Made by a program: the position numbers and the translations under genes. The notes under the pieces are model-generated. The model was not told where the DNA came from. It searched no databases and worked only from the letters and a program-made list of their open reading frames with translations. Positions 49,483-58,566 of a DNA stretch of 64,000 bases are shown here, one piece after another. Origin of the DNA: JAJXWB01 sp046349085 (GTDB lineage Bacteria; Pseudomonadota; Alphaproteobacteria; Rhizobiales; Beijerinckiaceae); contig JAXMDA010000001.1 in NCBI GenBank assembly GCA_046349085.1, positions 186,001-250,000 of the forward strand, read 5' to 3'. Positions within the stretch are counted from its first letter, which is position 1, and the number at the start of each line of letters is the position of its first letter.

Positions 49483-50076
49483 TCAGATGATCTTCTGCCG
49501 CAGCGCTCGGGTGACGGCCTCGGTCCGGTTGTTCACTCCCAGCCGCCGAAAGATGTGATGCCAATGGTTCCTCACCGTGCTTTCGGTGATGCCGAGTTCC
49601 TCGCCGATGAGTTTGTCAGGCCAGCCCTTGCTGGCAAATGTCAGAATGTCGCGGCGGCGTTCGGAGATGAGCGCGCCGGCGCCCGCAACCGGCGAAGGAA
49701 AGGCCTCGTCGCCGTCGAGAACGGATTCGACCGCCTCCGCGAGATCGTCCGTGTCCAGCTCCTTCGGCAGGCAGGCGACGCCGCCGATCTCGCGGACCTG
49801 GGTTGCGAGCGCCTGCGTCGGCTCACCGCACAGCAGACCGACGGCGACGGAAGGATGGGACGACCGCAGGGCGGCGATCAGGTCGAAACCGTCGCCATCG
49901 ACGAGGCGATAATCGGCGAGGCAGAGCGAAATCGTGGCGTCGGCGGCGAGTTTTGCGCGCGCTTCCGTCGCCCCGGAGGCCACGACGACTTCGAGACCGG
50001 CGATTCGGGCTTCCAGCGCGCGACGCAGGCCGTCGCGATAGATCGGATGGTCGTCGACGAAGAGAATGCGCGCCAT
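49483..50076 (-). CDS. LuxR/NarL-family response regulator
   Basis: A 197-residue regulator starting MARILFVDDHPIYRDGLRRA. The receiver domain has the acidic pocket (Asp8, Asp9) and acceptor Asp55 in LCLADYRLVDGDG. The C-terminal DNA-binding domain is SERRRDILTFASKGWPDKLI and GEELGITESTVRNHWHHIFR, a LuxR-type helix-turn-helix. The gene lies 14 bases upstream of the hybrid kinase gene in the same direction, so the two form a two-component operon. The frame is open further upstream but that part is not family-like. Confidence 0.9.
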   Translation of the reverse strand: MARILFVDDHPIYRDGLRRALEARIAGLEVVVASGATEARAKLAADATISLCLADYRLVDGDGFDLIAALRSSHPSVAVGLLCGEPTQALATQVREIGGVACLPKELDTDDLAEAVESVLDGDEAFPSPVAGAGALISERRRDILTFASKGWPDKLIGEELGITESTVRNHWHHIFRRLGVNNRTEAVTRALRQKII

Positions 50077-50309
50077 TGGCCCAGCTCGGTCGCGCGTTCC
50101 GTATTGCTCAGATTGCGCTTTCAAGCTGTAGCCGTTTGCGCCGGCCGTCGCAATCGCATCTGTCGGAACCGACAGATCGCCACGTGTCGCGCTGCGGCAG
50201 ATAATGCGCGCAATGCGTCGAGCGCACATCTGGTTCGGGATGGGGGTCCCGAAACATTTGAGCCGTCGAGAGCGCATCTGACGCGCGCTCGACGCAGCCT
50301 CGCCCGTCG

Positions 50310-51305
50310 TTACCTGTAGACCGCCGGCATCGCGGCCGTGGGGTAACGGTCGCCCGAGGCCGCGCCGGCCGGAATGGCGGCGGAGAGTTCCGCCACTTCT
50401 TCCGGCGAAAGCGCGACATCGAGCGCGCCGAGATTTTCGTCGAGACGCTCGATGTAGCGCGTGCCGGGAATGGCGACGACATCCTCCCCCTGCGCCAAAA
50501 CCCAGGCGAGCGCAATCTGCGAGGGCAGGCAGCCCTTCTTCGCCGCGAGCGCCTCGACCCGTTCGACCAGCCGTCGGTTGGCGGCGAAATGCTCGGCCTG
50601 GAAACGCGGATGGGCGGCGCGCCGGCCGTCGATGTCGTCCAGCGTGCGCAGCGCGCCGGTGAGGAAGCCGCGCCCGAGCGGCGAATAAGCGACGAATGAA
50701 ATGCCGAGTTCGCGCGTCGCCTTGCGCGTCTCCTCGGCTTCCACGCGATAGAGCAGCGAATATTCGGTCTCGACCGCCGTGATCGGATGGACGGCGTGCG
50801 CGCGGCGGATCGTGTCGGGATGGGCTTCCGAAAGCCCGAGGTAACGCGCCTTCCCGGCCTTCACGAGATCGGCCATCGCGCCGACCGTCTCCTCGATCGG
50901 CGTCTGCGGATCGACGCGATGCTGATAGTAGAGATCGATCACGTCGACCCCGAGCCGCCTCAGGCTGGCGTCGCAGGCCGCCCGCACATATTCAGGCCGC
51001 CCGTCCACGGCATTGCGGCCGCCCTCGCCCTTCACCTGCCCGAATTTCGTGGCGAGCACGACCTTGTCGCGCAGGCCCTTGATGGCGCGGCCGACGACCT
51101 CTTCGTTGTGACCCCAGCCGTACATGTCGGCGGTGTCGAGGTGTTCGACGCCACGCTCGATCGCGGCGCGGATCAGCGCCTCGGACCGGGCGTCGTCGGC
51201 TGCGCCATAGACGCCGGACAGCGACATGCAGCCGAGCCCGATGGGCGACACGCGCAGATCGCTGGCGCCAAGCCGCCGCCGGAGATTGTCGGGAACCGCT
51301 TTCAT
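50310..51305 (-). CDS. Aldo/keto reductase
   Basis: A 331-residue NADPH-dependent reductase (TIM barrel). The catalytic tetrad is visible: Asp57 in EHLDTADMYG, Tyr62 in the same motif, Lys87 in VLATKFGQ and His129 in DLYYQHRVDPQTP. LGISFVAYSPLGRGFLTG and VAIPGTRYIERLDENLGAL are the cofactor-binding parts. It most resembles the AKR13 group of quinone or aldehyde reductases. It is divergent from an NTF2-like protein across 117 bases. A 233-base gap separates it from the response regulator, and I see no further gene there. Confidence 0.92.
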   Translation of the reverse strand: MKAVPDNLRRRLGASDLRVSPIGLGCMSLSGVYGAADDARSEALIRAAIERGVEHLDTADMYGWGHNEEVVGRAIKGLRDKVVLATKFGQVKGEGGRNAVDGRPEYVRAACDASLRRLGVDVIDLYYQHRVDPQTPIEETVGAMADLVKAGKARYLGLSEAHPDTIRRAHAVHPITAVETEYSLLYRVEAEETRKATRELGISFVAYSPLGRGFLTGALRTLDDIDGRRAAHPRFQAEHFAANRRLVERVEALAAKKGCLPSQIALAWVLAQGEDVVAIPGTRYIERLDENLGALDVALSPEEVAELSAAIPAGAASGDRYPTAAMPAVYR

Positions 51306-51422
51306 CTTTCGTCCTTGCCAGTTCGCGTCGCGCGCGGGATCGTTGGACGAGTTAGGGCGGAAAGCAAGCGCCTCGCTACGCGCGATTCCGCTTGCCGAGC
51401 CGCCAGGCGCAGGGAGACGCAT

Positions 51423-51890
51423 ATGACCATCGCCGCCATGCTGGACAAATTCTGCCGCGCCGTCGAGCGGCGCGACGGCAAGGCTTTCGCCGCGCTGTTT
51501 ACGGAGGACGGCGTCTATCACGACGTCTTCTACGGCGCCTTCGCCGGCCGCGCGAAGATCGCCACGATGATCGACGACTGGTTCTACCGCACGGCGCGCG
51601 ACTTTCGCTGGGACATGCACGATCCCGTCAGCAACGGGACGAGGCTCTATGCGCGTTACACGTTTTCCTACCTCTCGACCCTGCCGGAGGCGCCGGGCGA
51701 ACGCATCCGGTTCGAGGGCGTCGCCATCATGGGCCTCCGCGACGGGCTCATCACGAGCTATCGCGAGATCGCCAATGTCGGCCCGGCGCTCGTGGCGCTG
51801 AATTTCGCCCCCGAGCGGGTGGCGAAAATCCTGGCCAAGGAAGGGGCCGCGCTGAAGAAGGATCCCGATATGGCGCGCCACCTCGCGTGA
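51423..51890 (+). CDS. NTF2-like / SnoaL-fold protein
   Basis: A 155-residue cone-shaped alpha/beta-barrel protein. MTIAAMLDKFCRAVERRDGK, then AFAALFTEDGVYHDVFYGAF with the family pattern of acidic and aromatic pocket residues, and RFEGVAIMGLRDGLITSYRE. A GGGAG site precedes the ATG at 51423. Members include enzymes and binding proteins, and the ligand here is unknown. It is convergent with the acyltransferase, with a four-base gap. Confidence 0.82.
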   Translation: MTIAAMLDKFCRAVERRDGKAFAALFTEDGVYHDVFYGAFAGRAKIATMIDDWFYRTARDFRWDMHDPVSNGTRLYARYTFSYLSTLPEAPGERIRFEGVAIMGLRDGLITSYREIANVGPALVALNFAPERVAKILAKEGAALKKDPDMARHLA

Positions 51891-51894
51891 GGCG

Positions 51895-53832
51895 CTAGTC
51901 CAGCGATTGGCCGAGCGCGGCGCCCCGGTAGCCGTCCCTGTGTTCGCGGGCGTCGAGCGCCCCGCGCAGAATCGTGCGGGCGACGAACAGCGAGCCTTCC
52001 GGCGAAAGGTGCCCGTAATCGACGGTCATCAGATTGTAAGGGCCGGGCGCGTCGAGCCGGCCGCGACATCCCTGTGCGCCGCAGAGGCCGCCGATGAGCG
52101 ACACATAAGTCATATCCGCGGATTGCGCGCGGCGGCGCGCGAGCGTGGCGTCCGCGGCAAGTACAGACGCCTTGAGGCCTTCGGAGATGAAGACGTCCTC
52201 CGGCCGCGCCCAGTGATGGTCGACCAATACGCGCGGCAGGGAGGGCAGCCATTGCGGCGCCGGCCCGACCAGCGCGATGGAGCGGACGCCGTGACGCCGC
52301 GCGAAGGCGGCGAAGGCGCTCCAGTCGACTTCCTCGTGGCCTTCGGCCTGGGCGAGGATCAGGCGATCGACGCCTCCCTTTGCAATCAGGTCGCGCGCGA
52401 AAGAGTTGCTGCGGCTGCAAAAGTGGTTGGCCGGCGCGCCGGGGAAGTCGGCCAGGCCCGGCGGACAACCGGAGGTCGCGACCTGCGCGAGCGAAACGCC
52501 TTCCGGAAGGATCGACCGCAAGCCGGCGGAAAGCGCCTGTGCATGAGAATCCCCCCACAACAGCCAGTTCTTTCCTGCGGCGGTCGGCAGGCACGATGCT
52601 GCGATCGCCTCTCGCGCCCGCTTCGCCGCCTCGTCGTAGAAATCGCATTCCGGCCGATAGGCTTGCGCAAGGCCGCGCTTCTGCACGTCGACGTAATGAT
52701 CGAGAAAGACGCTGCGCGGATCGGCCGCAAGTGAGCGGGACGGCAGGCCGTCCGCCAGATGGACGCCGCCGGCCGCAGCGCCGACGAGAACGAGACCGGC
52801 GGCGAGCGCCTGCGGCGAAATACGCCGGCGCAGACGCACCGGGATTTCCACGAAGCGGTAGGTCGCCCAGGCGAGCGGCACGCTTGCCGCCACGAGCGCC
52901 GCGCGCACGATCCACGGATCGGCGCGGTCCATGGCGTGCGCGAGCGATAGCAGCGGCCAGTGCCAGAGATAGAGCGGGTAGCTGATGATCCCGAAGAAGA
53001 TCGCAATCGGATTGCCGAGCACGCGGCGCGCGATCCAGTTGTGCGGCCCGGCGGCAATGACCAGCGCCGCGCCGGCTGTCGGCGCGAGCGCGACGAAGCC
53101 GGGAAAGAGCATCGAACCGTTCAGCGCGAACAGCGAGACGAGGATGATGCAGAGGCCGAGCAGGCTGGCCGCAAACGATAGCGGCGCGGAGATACTGTCA
53201 CTGCGCAGCCGCAGGAGCGCGAGAACGCCGCCGACGCCGAGCTCCCACAGGCGCGAAGGCAGCCAGTAGAAGGCGCGGGACTGGTCGACCTGCGCCGCCT
53301 CCAGACCGTAGAAGAAGGAGGCGCCGACAATCGCCAGCGTCGCCGGCACGACCAGCCGGGGAAAGGCCGCGAGCGCGGCAAGGATGAGCGGCCAGAAGAT
53401 GTAGAATTGCTCTTCGACCGAGAGCGACCAGAGATGCAGCAGGACAGCGCTGCGCGAGGTCCAGGCGAAATAATTGGCGTCCTGCCACAATGAGAAATTG
53501 GCGACGAACATGGCCGCGGCGGCGGCGGTCTTGCCGAGCATGGAATATTGCAGGGCGGTCTGGACGAACCAGCCGGCGACCAGCGCGGCCCCCATCACCA
53601 CGAGGAGCGCCGGCAGAATGCGGCGCGCGCGCCGCGCATAGAAATCGGCAAGGCTGAACCTGCCCTCGTCGAGCGCGTCGCGCACGAGGGTGGTGATGAG
53701 ATAGCCCGAGATGACGAAGAAGATATCGACGCCGACGAACCCGCCCGGCAGAGCGTCGGGAAAGGCATGATGCACGACGACGGACAGCACCGCGATCGCC
53801 CGCAGCCCGTCGATGTCAGGCCGATAGTTCAT
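51895..53832 (-). CDS. Acyltransferase-3 with SGNH domain (OafA-like)
   Basis: A 645-residue inner-membrane protein. The N-terminal half starts MNYRPDIDGLRAIAVLSVVV, with the conserved H in VHHAFP and GGFVGVDIFFVISGYLITT. About ten membrane spans follow. The C-terminal 250 residues form an SGNH domain with GDSH (NWLLWGDSHAQALS, catalytic Ser) and DYGHLSPEGSLFV (Asp and His of the triad). Such two-domain enzymes O-acetylate surface polysaccharide or peptidoglycan by passing acyl groups across the membrane. A role in modifying the surface glycan of this strain is inference from the family. Confidence 0.9.
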   Translation of the reverse strand: MNYRPDIDGLRAIAVLSVVVHHAFPDALPGGFVGVDIFFVISGYLITTLVRDALDEGRFSLADFYARRARRILPALLVVMGAALVAGWFVQTALQYSMLGKTAAAAAMFVANFSLWQDANYFAWTSRSAVLLHLWSLSVEEQFYIFWPLILAALAAFPRLVVPATLAIVGASFFYGLEAAQVDQSRAFYWLPSRLWELGVGGVLALLRLRSDSISAPLSFAASLLGLCIILVSLFALNGSMLFPGFVALAPTAGAALVIAAGPHNWIARRVLGNPIAIFFGIISYPLYLWHWPLLSLAHAMDRADPWIVRAALVAASVPLAWATYRFVEIPVRLRRRISPQALAAGLVLVGAAAGGVHLADGLPSRSLAADPRSVFLDHYVDVQKRGLAQAYRPECDFYDEAAKRAREAIAASCLPTAAGKNWLLWGDSHAQALSAGLRSILPEGVSLAQVATSGCPPGLADFPGAPANHFCSRSNSFARDLIAKGGVDRLILAQAEGHEEVDWSAFAAFARRHGVRSIALVGPAPQWLPSLPRVLVDHHWARPEDVFISEGLKASVLAADATLARRRAQSADMTYVSLIGGLCGAQGCRGRLDAPGPYNLMTVDYGHLSPEGSLFVARTILRGALDAREHRDGYRGAALGQSLD

Positions 53833-53935
53833 CGCGCCTGTATGCGCCGATTTCGTTTATTTGATCTTTACCGTTTCGCGTGGCGGCCGCGCGCGGCAGA
53901 CCCTGCGAGGAGCGGGTTAGCCAGGCTCCGGGCGT

Positions 53936-54073
53936 TCAGCGGTTAAACGCGACAACCGAAGGCGACGCGGACACGGCGGCATGAGAACGGTGCTGCCGCT
54001 CCACGAGCCGGACGCTCCCGAGGATCACGCCGAAAATCAGCGCTGCAGTAAGCGCAAACTCCAAACGTCGCAT
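53936..54073 (-). CDS. Tiny single-span membrane protein (45 aa)
   Basis: A 45-residue ORF with one membrane span (LEFALTAALIFGVILGSVRL) and a polar C-terminus. An AGAGAGG sequence about 10 bases before the ATG at 54073 supports translation. No family is recognised. It lies between the acyltransferase (103-base gap) and tRNA-Gly (163-base gap). Confidence 0.45.
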   Translation of the reverse strand: MRRLEFALTAALIFGVILGSVRLVERQHRSHAAVSASPSVVAFNR

Positions 54074-54236
54074 GATGCCTGCACCTCTCTTCTGTCCCCC
54101 AGGCGCATCTCGTTCCTGAGCAAACGTACTTCCGAATGCGAGGTCAGGAAACGCCCGGCGCGCGCGCCACGGTCTTTTCCCGGCGTGTGTGGGCTTGCGG
54201 CCACATAGTCGTGCGCCCGGAGCCATGCGGCGCGTC

Positions 54237-54311
54237 TGGAGCGGGCGATGGGAATCGAACCCACGACATACAGCTTGGGAAGCTGTCGTTCTACCACTGA
54301 ACTACGCCCGC
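54237..54311 (-). tRNA. tRNA-Gly (anticodon CCC)
   Basis: A 75-base tRNA gene with the CCA end encoded. The acceptor stem GCGGGCG pairs with CGCCCGC, the anticodon arm is ACAGC-TTCCCAA-GCTGT (anticodon CCC, reading GGG), and the T arm is GTGGG-TTCGATT-CCCAT. It closely resembles the E. coli tRNA-Gly(CCC). No integrase or duplicated 3' end lies beside it, so there is no sign that it has served as an integration site. Confidence 0.95.
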
Positions 54312-54320
54312 GCCGCGACA

Positions 54321-54348
54321 TAGATAAAGGATTTCGCGATCTCCGCAA
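54321..54348 (-). promoter_or_regulatory. Probable promoter of tRNA-Gly
   Basis: On the minus strand TTGCGG (54348-54343) and TATCTA (54326-54321) are separated by 16 bases. The -10 element ends ten bases before the mature 5' end, consistent with a short tRNA leader. Confidence 0.45.
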
Positions 54349-54372
54349 GCAAGCGGTGCGGCGGTCTTCCTT

Positions 54373-56028
54373 TCACGCTTCGTGAACGATCGCGCCTTCG
54401 AAAACGGTCGTCAGCGCCTGCGTATCGGCGATGTCCTGCGGATCGACGGCGTAGAGGTCGCGGTCGAGCACGATGAAATCGGCCGAGAGGCCCGGCTTCA
54501 GCGCGCCGGTCAGGTCGGCGCGGCCCATGGCGCGGGCGCCGTTGACCGTGAACAGCGGCAGGGCCTCGTCGAGCGAAATCGCCTGATCGGCGCCGACCAC
54601 GCCGGGATAGGCGGCCTTGGGGTGCCGGCGCGTGATCATGCCGGCAAGGCCGATCCAGGGGTCGACATCCGGCGCGGCCGCCGGCCAGTCCGAGCCGTAC
54701 ACGAGTTCGGCGCCGGCCTGCATGAGCGAGCGGATCGGATGGCAGCGCTGCGTGCGCTCGGCGCCGAGAACGGCGATCTGGCCCGCCGTGATCGCGTTCG
54801 GGAACCAGAGCTTCGGCGAGACTTCGGCGACCGCGTCGAGCGCGCGAAAGCGCGGCAGATCGCTTTCGTGCACGAAGGGCGTATGCGCGATCTCGTGCCG
54901 CAGCCCGCTCGCGCCGTTCGCCCTGCGCGCCGCCTCGACGCCGTCGAGGCCGGCGCGCGCGGCGCGGTCGCCGACGGCGTGCATCTTGACCGTGAACCCG
55001 AGGCGATCAAGGGCGATCACCTCTTCCTTGATGCGCGCGAGCGGCATTTGCAGGATCGCGTCGGCGTCGTAGTTCGCGGGATCGTAGCCGGGCGCGGCGC
55101 CGGGCATGTAGGGCTCGAGGAAGGAAGCCGTCAGGCTTGGCGCGACGCCGTCGAGAAAGAGCTTGGCGCAATCCGCGCGCACGTGGCCGCGCGTGTATTG
55201 GTCGCGCCAGCGCACGAGCGTTTCATACGAAATGAAATCGTCGTTGAGCGGCGACTGCCGGACGAGATGGCAGGAGACGTGCAAACGCAAGGCGTCCGCC
55301 GCGTCCGCCGCGCAATAGGCGACCAGATCGCTTTCGATCGCCATCGGCTCCTTGAAGCCGGTGAGGCCCAGGCGATGGAAGGTCCGCGTCACATAGGCGG
55401 CCGCCTGCGCGTTCTGATCCGGCGTGACGACGAGGGCCTGCCGCACCGGCGTCGCCGCGCTTTCGGACAGGAAGCCGTCGGGTTCGCCCGCTGCGTCGCG
55501 GCCGATGCGGCCGCCGTGCGGCTCGGGCGTGTCGCGCGTGACGCCGCCGGCCGCGAGCGCGAGGCTGTTCGCCCACATGTTGTGCTGCGTCGTATCCTTC
55601 AGCGCGACGGGGTGATGCGGCGCGATGCGGTCGAGAACGGCGCGCGGGCTATCGCCAAGCTGCGCCGTATGCTCGAAGCGCCACGGGCCGCCCTCGATCC
55701 ACAGGCCGCGCGGCAGCTTCTCCGCCCGCGCCGCGACGGCGCCGAGCAATTGGTCGAGCGTCGCGGCATAGCCGACGAAACATTCGAACAGATCGCGCCG
55801 GCCGCCCCATAACGCATGGGTGTGCGAGTCGATAAGGCCCGGCATGACGAACCGGCCGCCGAGATCGATCTTCCTGGCGCCCGCGCCGGCGGCGGCGGCA
55901 ATATCGCCATCGTCTCCGACGCGAACGATCTTGCCGCCGCGCACAAGCATGGCGCGGGCGAGCGGACGCGCAGGGTCCATGGTGCGAATGCGCGCATTGG
56001 TCCAGATGGTTTCGGTTTCAGGCCGCAT
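54373..56028 (-). CDS. Amidohydrolase (YtcJ-like metal-dependent hydrolase)
   Basis: A 551-residue amidohydrolase-superfamily enzyme. GLIDSHTHALWGG supplies the HxH metal ligands, VKMHAVGDRAARAGLDG and LRHEIAHTPFV the two further His, and VYGSDWPAAAPDVDPW the catalytic Asp. The C-terminal GALKPGLSADFIVLDRDLYA is the usual composite beta-domain end. It hydrolyses an amide, imide or similar bond in an unidentified small molecule. It starts 18 bases after the second permease gene and is the last gene of the ABC-transporter operon, so it probably acts on the imported compound. Confidence 0.88.
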   Translation of the reverse strand: MRPETETIWTNARIRTMDPARPLARAMLVRGGKIVRVGDDGDIAAAAGAGARKIDLGGRFVMPGLIDSHTHALWGGRRDLFECFVGYAATLDQLLGAVAARAEKLPRGLWIEGGPWRFEHTAQLGDSPRAVLDRIAPHHPVALKDTTQHNMWANSLALAAGGVTRDTPEPHGGRIGRDAAGEPDGFLSESAATPVRQALVVTPDQNAQAAAYVTRTFHRLGLTGFKEPMAIESDLVAYCAADAADALRLHVSCHLVRQSPLNDDFISYETLVRWRDQYTRGHVRADCAKLFLDGVAPSLTASFLEPYMPGAAPGYDPANYDADAILQMPLARIKEEVIALDRLGFTVKMHAVGDRAARAGLDGVEAARRANGASGLRHEIAHTPFVHESDLPRFRALDAVAEVSPKLWFPNAITAGQIAVLGAERTQRCHPIRSLMQAGAELVYGSDWPAAAPDVDPWIGLAGMITRRHPKAAYPGVVGADQAISLDEALPLFTVNGARAMGRADLTGALKPGLSADFIVLDRDLYAVDPQDIADTQALTTVFEGAIVHEA

Positions 56029-56046
56029 GATCGCTCCGCGCCGCGT

Positions 56047-56805
56047 TCATTCCTGCGCCCCTCCGCCCGTTGTCGCGTAATGCCAGACGAGCAGGCGGCG
56101 ATCGAGGCGCATGAACAGGTGATTGACCACAAATCCGACGAAGCCGATGGCGATCACGCCGGCAAGGCCGTCGGCGATGCGGAAATTCTCCTGCGCGCGC
56201 AGAAGATAGACGCCGATGCCGTTGGTGGTGAGCAACATCTCGGAAATGACAGAAACGAGCAGCGCCGCGGCGACCGCGAGCCGCAAGCCCGTCATGATGA
56301 CGGGCAGCGCGGAGGGCAGGTCGATCAACGCAATCGTCTCGGCGCGCGACAGGCGCAGCGTGCGCGCGACATTGGCCAGCATGGGGTGATTGGCGCGCAC
56401 GCCGTCGATGGCGCCGATCAGGATCGGGAAGGAACAGGTAAAGACGATCATCGCAATCTTGCCGCCGTCGCCCGCGCCGGCGAAAAGCAGCGCGATCGGC
56501 GCGACGGCCGGCGGCGGCAGCGGCCGCAGCATGTTGACGATGGGCTCGAAGATATCGCCAAGCAATTTTATGCGCCCGATGGCGGCGCCGAACGGAATCA
56601 TGACCGCGGCCGCAATCGCAAGGCCGATCGCCGCGCGCCGGAGCGTGTCGACGATTTGCAGCGCGATCGTTCCGGAATTGGCGACGAGCGCGGCGAGCGT
56701 GGCGCTCAGCGTCGGAAAGAAGGGATTGGCGACGGCGCGCGCGCCCAGTTCCCACGCCACGAGAACGAAGGCGCCCAGACAGAGCGCGGGGACGTTCAGC
56801 CGCAT
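56047..56805 (-). CDS. ABC transporter permease (NitT/TauT type), second copy
   Basis: A 252-residue inner-membrane permease with about six spans. The EAA-type loop lies in LANVARTLRLSRAETIALID and ALPVIMTGLRLAVAAALLVS. The PLPPPAVAPIALLFAGAG segment is typical of nitrate/sulfonate/taurine and pyrimidine-type importers. The ATG overlaps the preceding permease stop by one base (TGATG), so translation is coupled. Together with the other permease it would form the membrane heterodimer of an importer. Confidence 0.87.
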   Translation of the reverse strand: MRLNVPALCLGAFVLVAWELGARAVANPFFPTLSATLAALVANSGTIALQIVDTLRRAAIGLAIAAAVMIPFGAAIGRIKLLGDIFEPIVNMLRPLPPPAVAPIALLFAGAGDGGKIAMIVFTCSFPILIGAIDGVRANHPMLANVARTLRLSRAETIALIDLPSALPVIMTGLRLAVAAALLVSVISEMLLTTNGIGVYLLRAQENFRIADGLAGVIAIGFVGFVVNHLFMRLDRRLLVWHYATTGGGAQE

Positions 56806-57575
56806 CACGAGGTCTCCGCCTGCACGATCATCTGCTCGTGCCAGCGCAGCGCGAACCTGCGCAGCGCAAGCACGAGGGCGTTCATCAGGAGCCCGGCGAT
56901 CATGGCCATCACGAGGCCCGCGAACGTGTCGGGGACGCGCAGCGTGAGGCCAGCATCCATCAGATAGAAGCCGAGGCCGTCGCGCCCCGCGATCATCTCG
57001 GCCGCAATCGCGGCGATCAGCGCGATCGACGAGGCCATGCGCACGCCTGTGAAGATGGTCGGCAGGCCCGCGGGCAGGCGCACGCGCAGCAAGGTTTCCC
57101 AGCGACCGTAGCCAAAGGTCCGCGCCGTCTCGATCTGGACGTTGGAGGTCGCGCCGAGCGCCTGCGCGGCATTGAGATAGACCGGCCAGAAGCAGGCGAA
57201 GACCAGGATGAAGCCGTAGAGCTTCCAGCCAAGGCCGAGGAAGAAGATTGCGAGCGGCGTGATCGCCGCCGGCGGCAGGGGCCGCAGCAATTCGGCGAAC
57301 GGCTCGAAAGCGCGCTGCGCGATGCGGTAGCGCGCGGTCAGCAACGCGACCGACAAGGCGGCGGCCACGCCAGCCGCAGCGCCGCAGAGCGCGCGCGCGA
57401 AGGTGACGAGGAAGGCGCCCGGCAATTCGCCGCGCGCCATTTCCGCGGCGAGCGTCTGCGCGATCACGACAGGCGATGGAAAATATTCGGCAGGGACGAG
57501 TCCCGAACGCGCGACGATCTCCCACAGGCCGAAAAAGCCTGCGATAGAAAGCGCGCCGCGCGTCCAGGAAGGCAT
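56805..57575 (-). CDS. ABC transporter permease (NitT/TauT type), first copy
   Basis: A 256-residue permease with six spans. RPLPPAAITPLAIFFLGLG parallels the motif in the second permease. The EAA loop is TARTFGYGRWETLLRVRLPA followed by GLPTIFTGVRMASSIALIAA. The ATG at 57575 is five bases after the binding-protein stop. The two permeases are clearly related but diverged, consistent with a heterodimeric channel. Confidence 0.87.
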   Translation of the reverse strand: MPSWTRGALSIAGFFGLWEIVARSGLVPAEYFPSPVVIAQTLAAEMARGELPGAFLVTFARALCGAAAGVAAALSVALLTARYRIAQRAFEPFAELLRPLPPAAITPLAIFFLGLGWKLYGFILVFACFWPVYLNAAQALGATSNVQIETARTFGYGRWETLLRVRLPAGLPTIFTGVRMASSIALIAAIAAEMIAGRDGLGFYLMDAGLTLRVPDTFAGLVMAMIAGLLMNALVLALRRFALRWHEQMIVQAETS

Positions 57576-57580
57576 GGCGG

Positions 57581-58540
57581 TCAAGGCGCCGGGGCGATGG
57601 CTTCCTCCGGCTTCATCGGCTTCTTCAGCATGCCGTACTTTTCCATCTTGTCGATGATGATCTTGTAGTCCGACGCTTTGGGCGCGAGGTCGAGCGCGAA
57701 GTCCGTCTTCAGCTTTTCCACGAGGTCCGGCGGAAAGCGGTACTCCTTCAGCATGATCTCCTTCACGAGCGGCGCATTGCTCTTCAACTCGGTCGCGCCG
57801 CGGGTATAGGCTTTCATCAAGGCCTCTACTTCCCTGGGATGCGCCTTGATCCAGCTCTCCGAGGCGAACAGCCCGGCGATGCGGTAGGGCTGCGTGACAT
57901 TGGCGAGATAGCCGCGCCCGAGAATGATCGGCTTCGACTTGCCGGCGAGCGCGGCGGTTGCGAAGGGCTCGACAATGCATGCGGCGTCCGCCGTGCCGAG
58001 ATCGAGCATCGCGGGCATCTGCGGGAAGGGATTGTTGAGCGCCTTGGCCGGATCGTAGGCGACGCCGGCGCTCGCCATCCAGTCGCGCGCGGCGAGTTCG
58101 CAGAGGCCGCCGGGCACGCCGACAGCGATGGTCTTGCCGGCGAGGTCCTTCATGGATTTGACGCCGGACCGCTCGGTGGCGATCATGTATCCCCACAGGC
58201 GGTCGGGCGCCTGCTCGTATTCCATGCTCATGAAGAATTTGAACGGCTGGCCCTGCTCGCGCGCGATCATCATCGGCGTCAGGGCGGAGTAGCCGATGTC
58301 GGCGGAACCCGACGCAATGGCCGCGCCGACCGCAGGACCGCCGGGGACAGCAATCATTTCGAGATCGACGCCGGCGTCCTTGAAGTAACCCTTCTCCTGT
58401 CCATAGAAGAAGGGCATCAATTCGAGCGTCTTCAGATAGGCGAAACGCACCTTGGCGAGTTCGGCGGCGGCCGGCAGGCTCGTCGCCGCCGAGGCGCCGG
58501 CGAGCGCGACCGCGCCCAACAATCCTGCGATCTTCCGCAT
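57581..58540 (-). CDS. ABC transporter substrate-binding protein (NitT/TauT type)
   Basis: A 319-residue periplasmic protein. A signal peptide (MRKIAGLLGAVALAGASAAT, cleavage near AAAELA) precedes the SsuA/THI5-like fold: PFFYGQEKGYFKDAGVDLEM, the SGSADIGYSALTPMMIA pocket loop and LAGKTIAVGVPGGLCEL. The ligand could be an amidine, sulfonate, pyrimidine or similar compound. The pairing with an amidohydrolase argues for a nitrogen-containing molecule, but this is inference. It is the third gene of the operon. Confidence 0.87.
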   Translation of the reverse strand: MRKIAGLLGAVALAGASAATSLPAAAELAKVRFAYLKTLELMPFFYGQEKGYFKDAGVDLEMIAVPGGPAVGAAIASGSADIGYSALTPMMIAREQGQPFKFFMSMEYEQAPDRLWGYMIATERSGVKSMKDLAGKTIAVGVPGGLCELAARDWMASAGVAYDPAKALNNPFPQMPAMLDLGTADAACIVEPFATAALAGKSKPIILGRGYLANVTQPYRIAGLFASESWIKAHPREVEALMKAYTRGATELKSNAPLVKEIMLKEYRFPPDLVEKLKTDFALDLAPKASDYKIIIDKMEKYGMLKKPMKPEEAIAPAP

Positions 58541-58566
58541 CTGTTCCTCCTGTTGTCGCGTCCGCT

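Noticed and set aside
54237..54311. tRNA-Gly as an attachment site of an integrated element
   Set aside because: No integrase gene, no duplicated tRNA 3' end and no change of base composition were seen around it.
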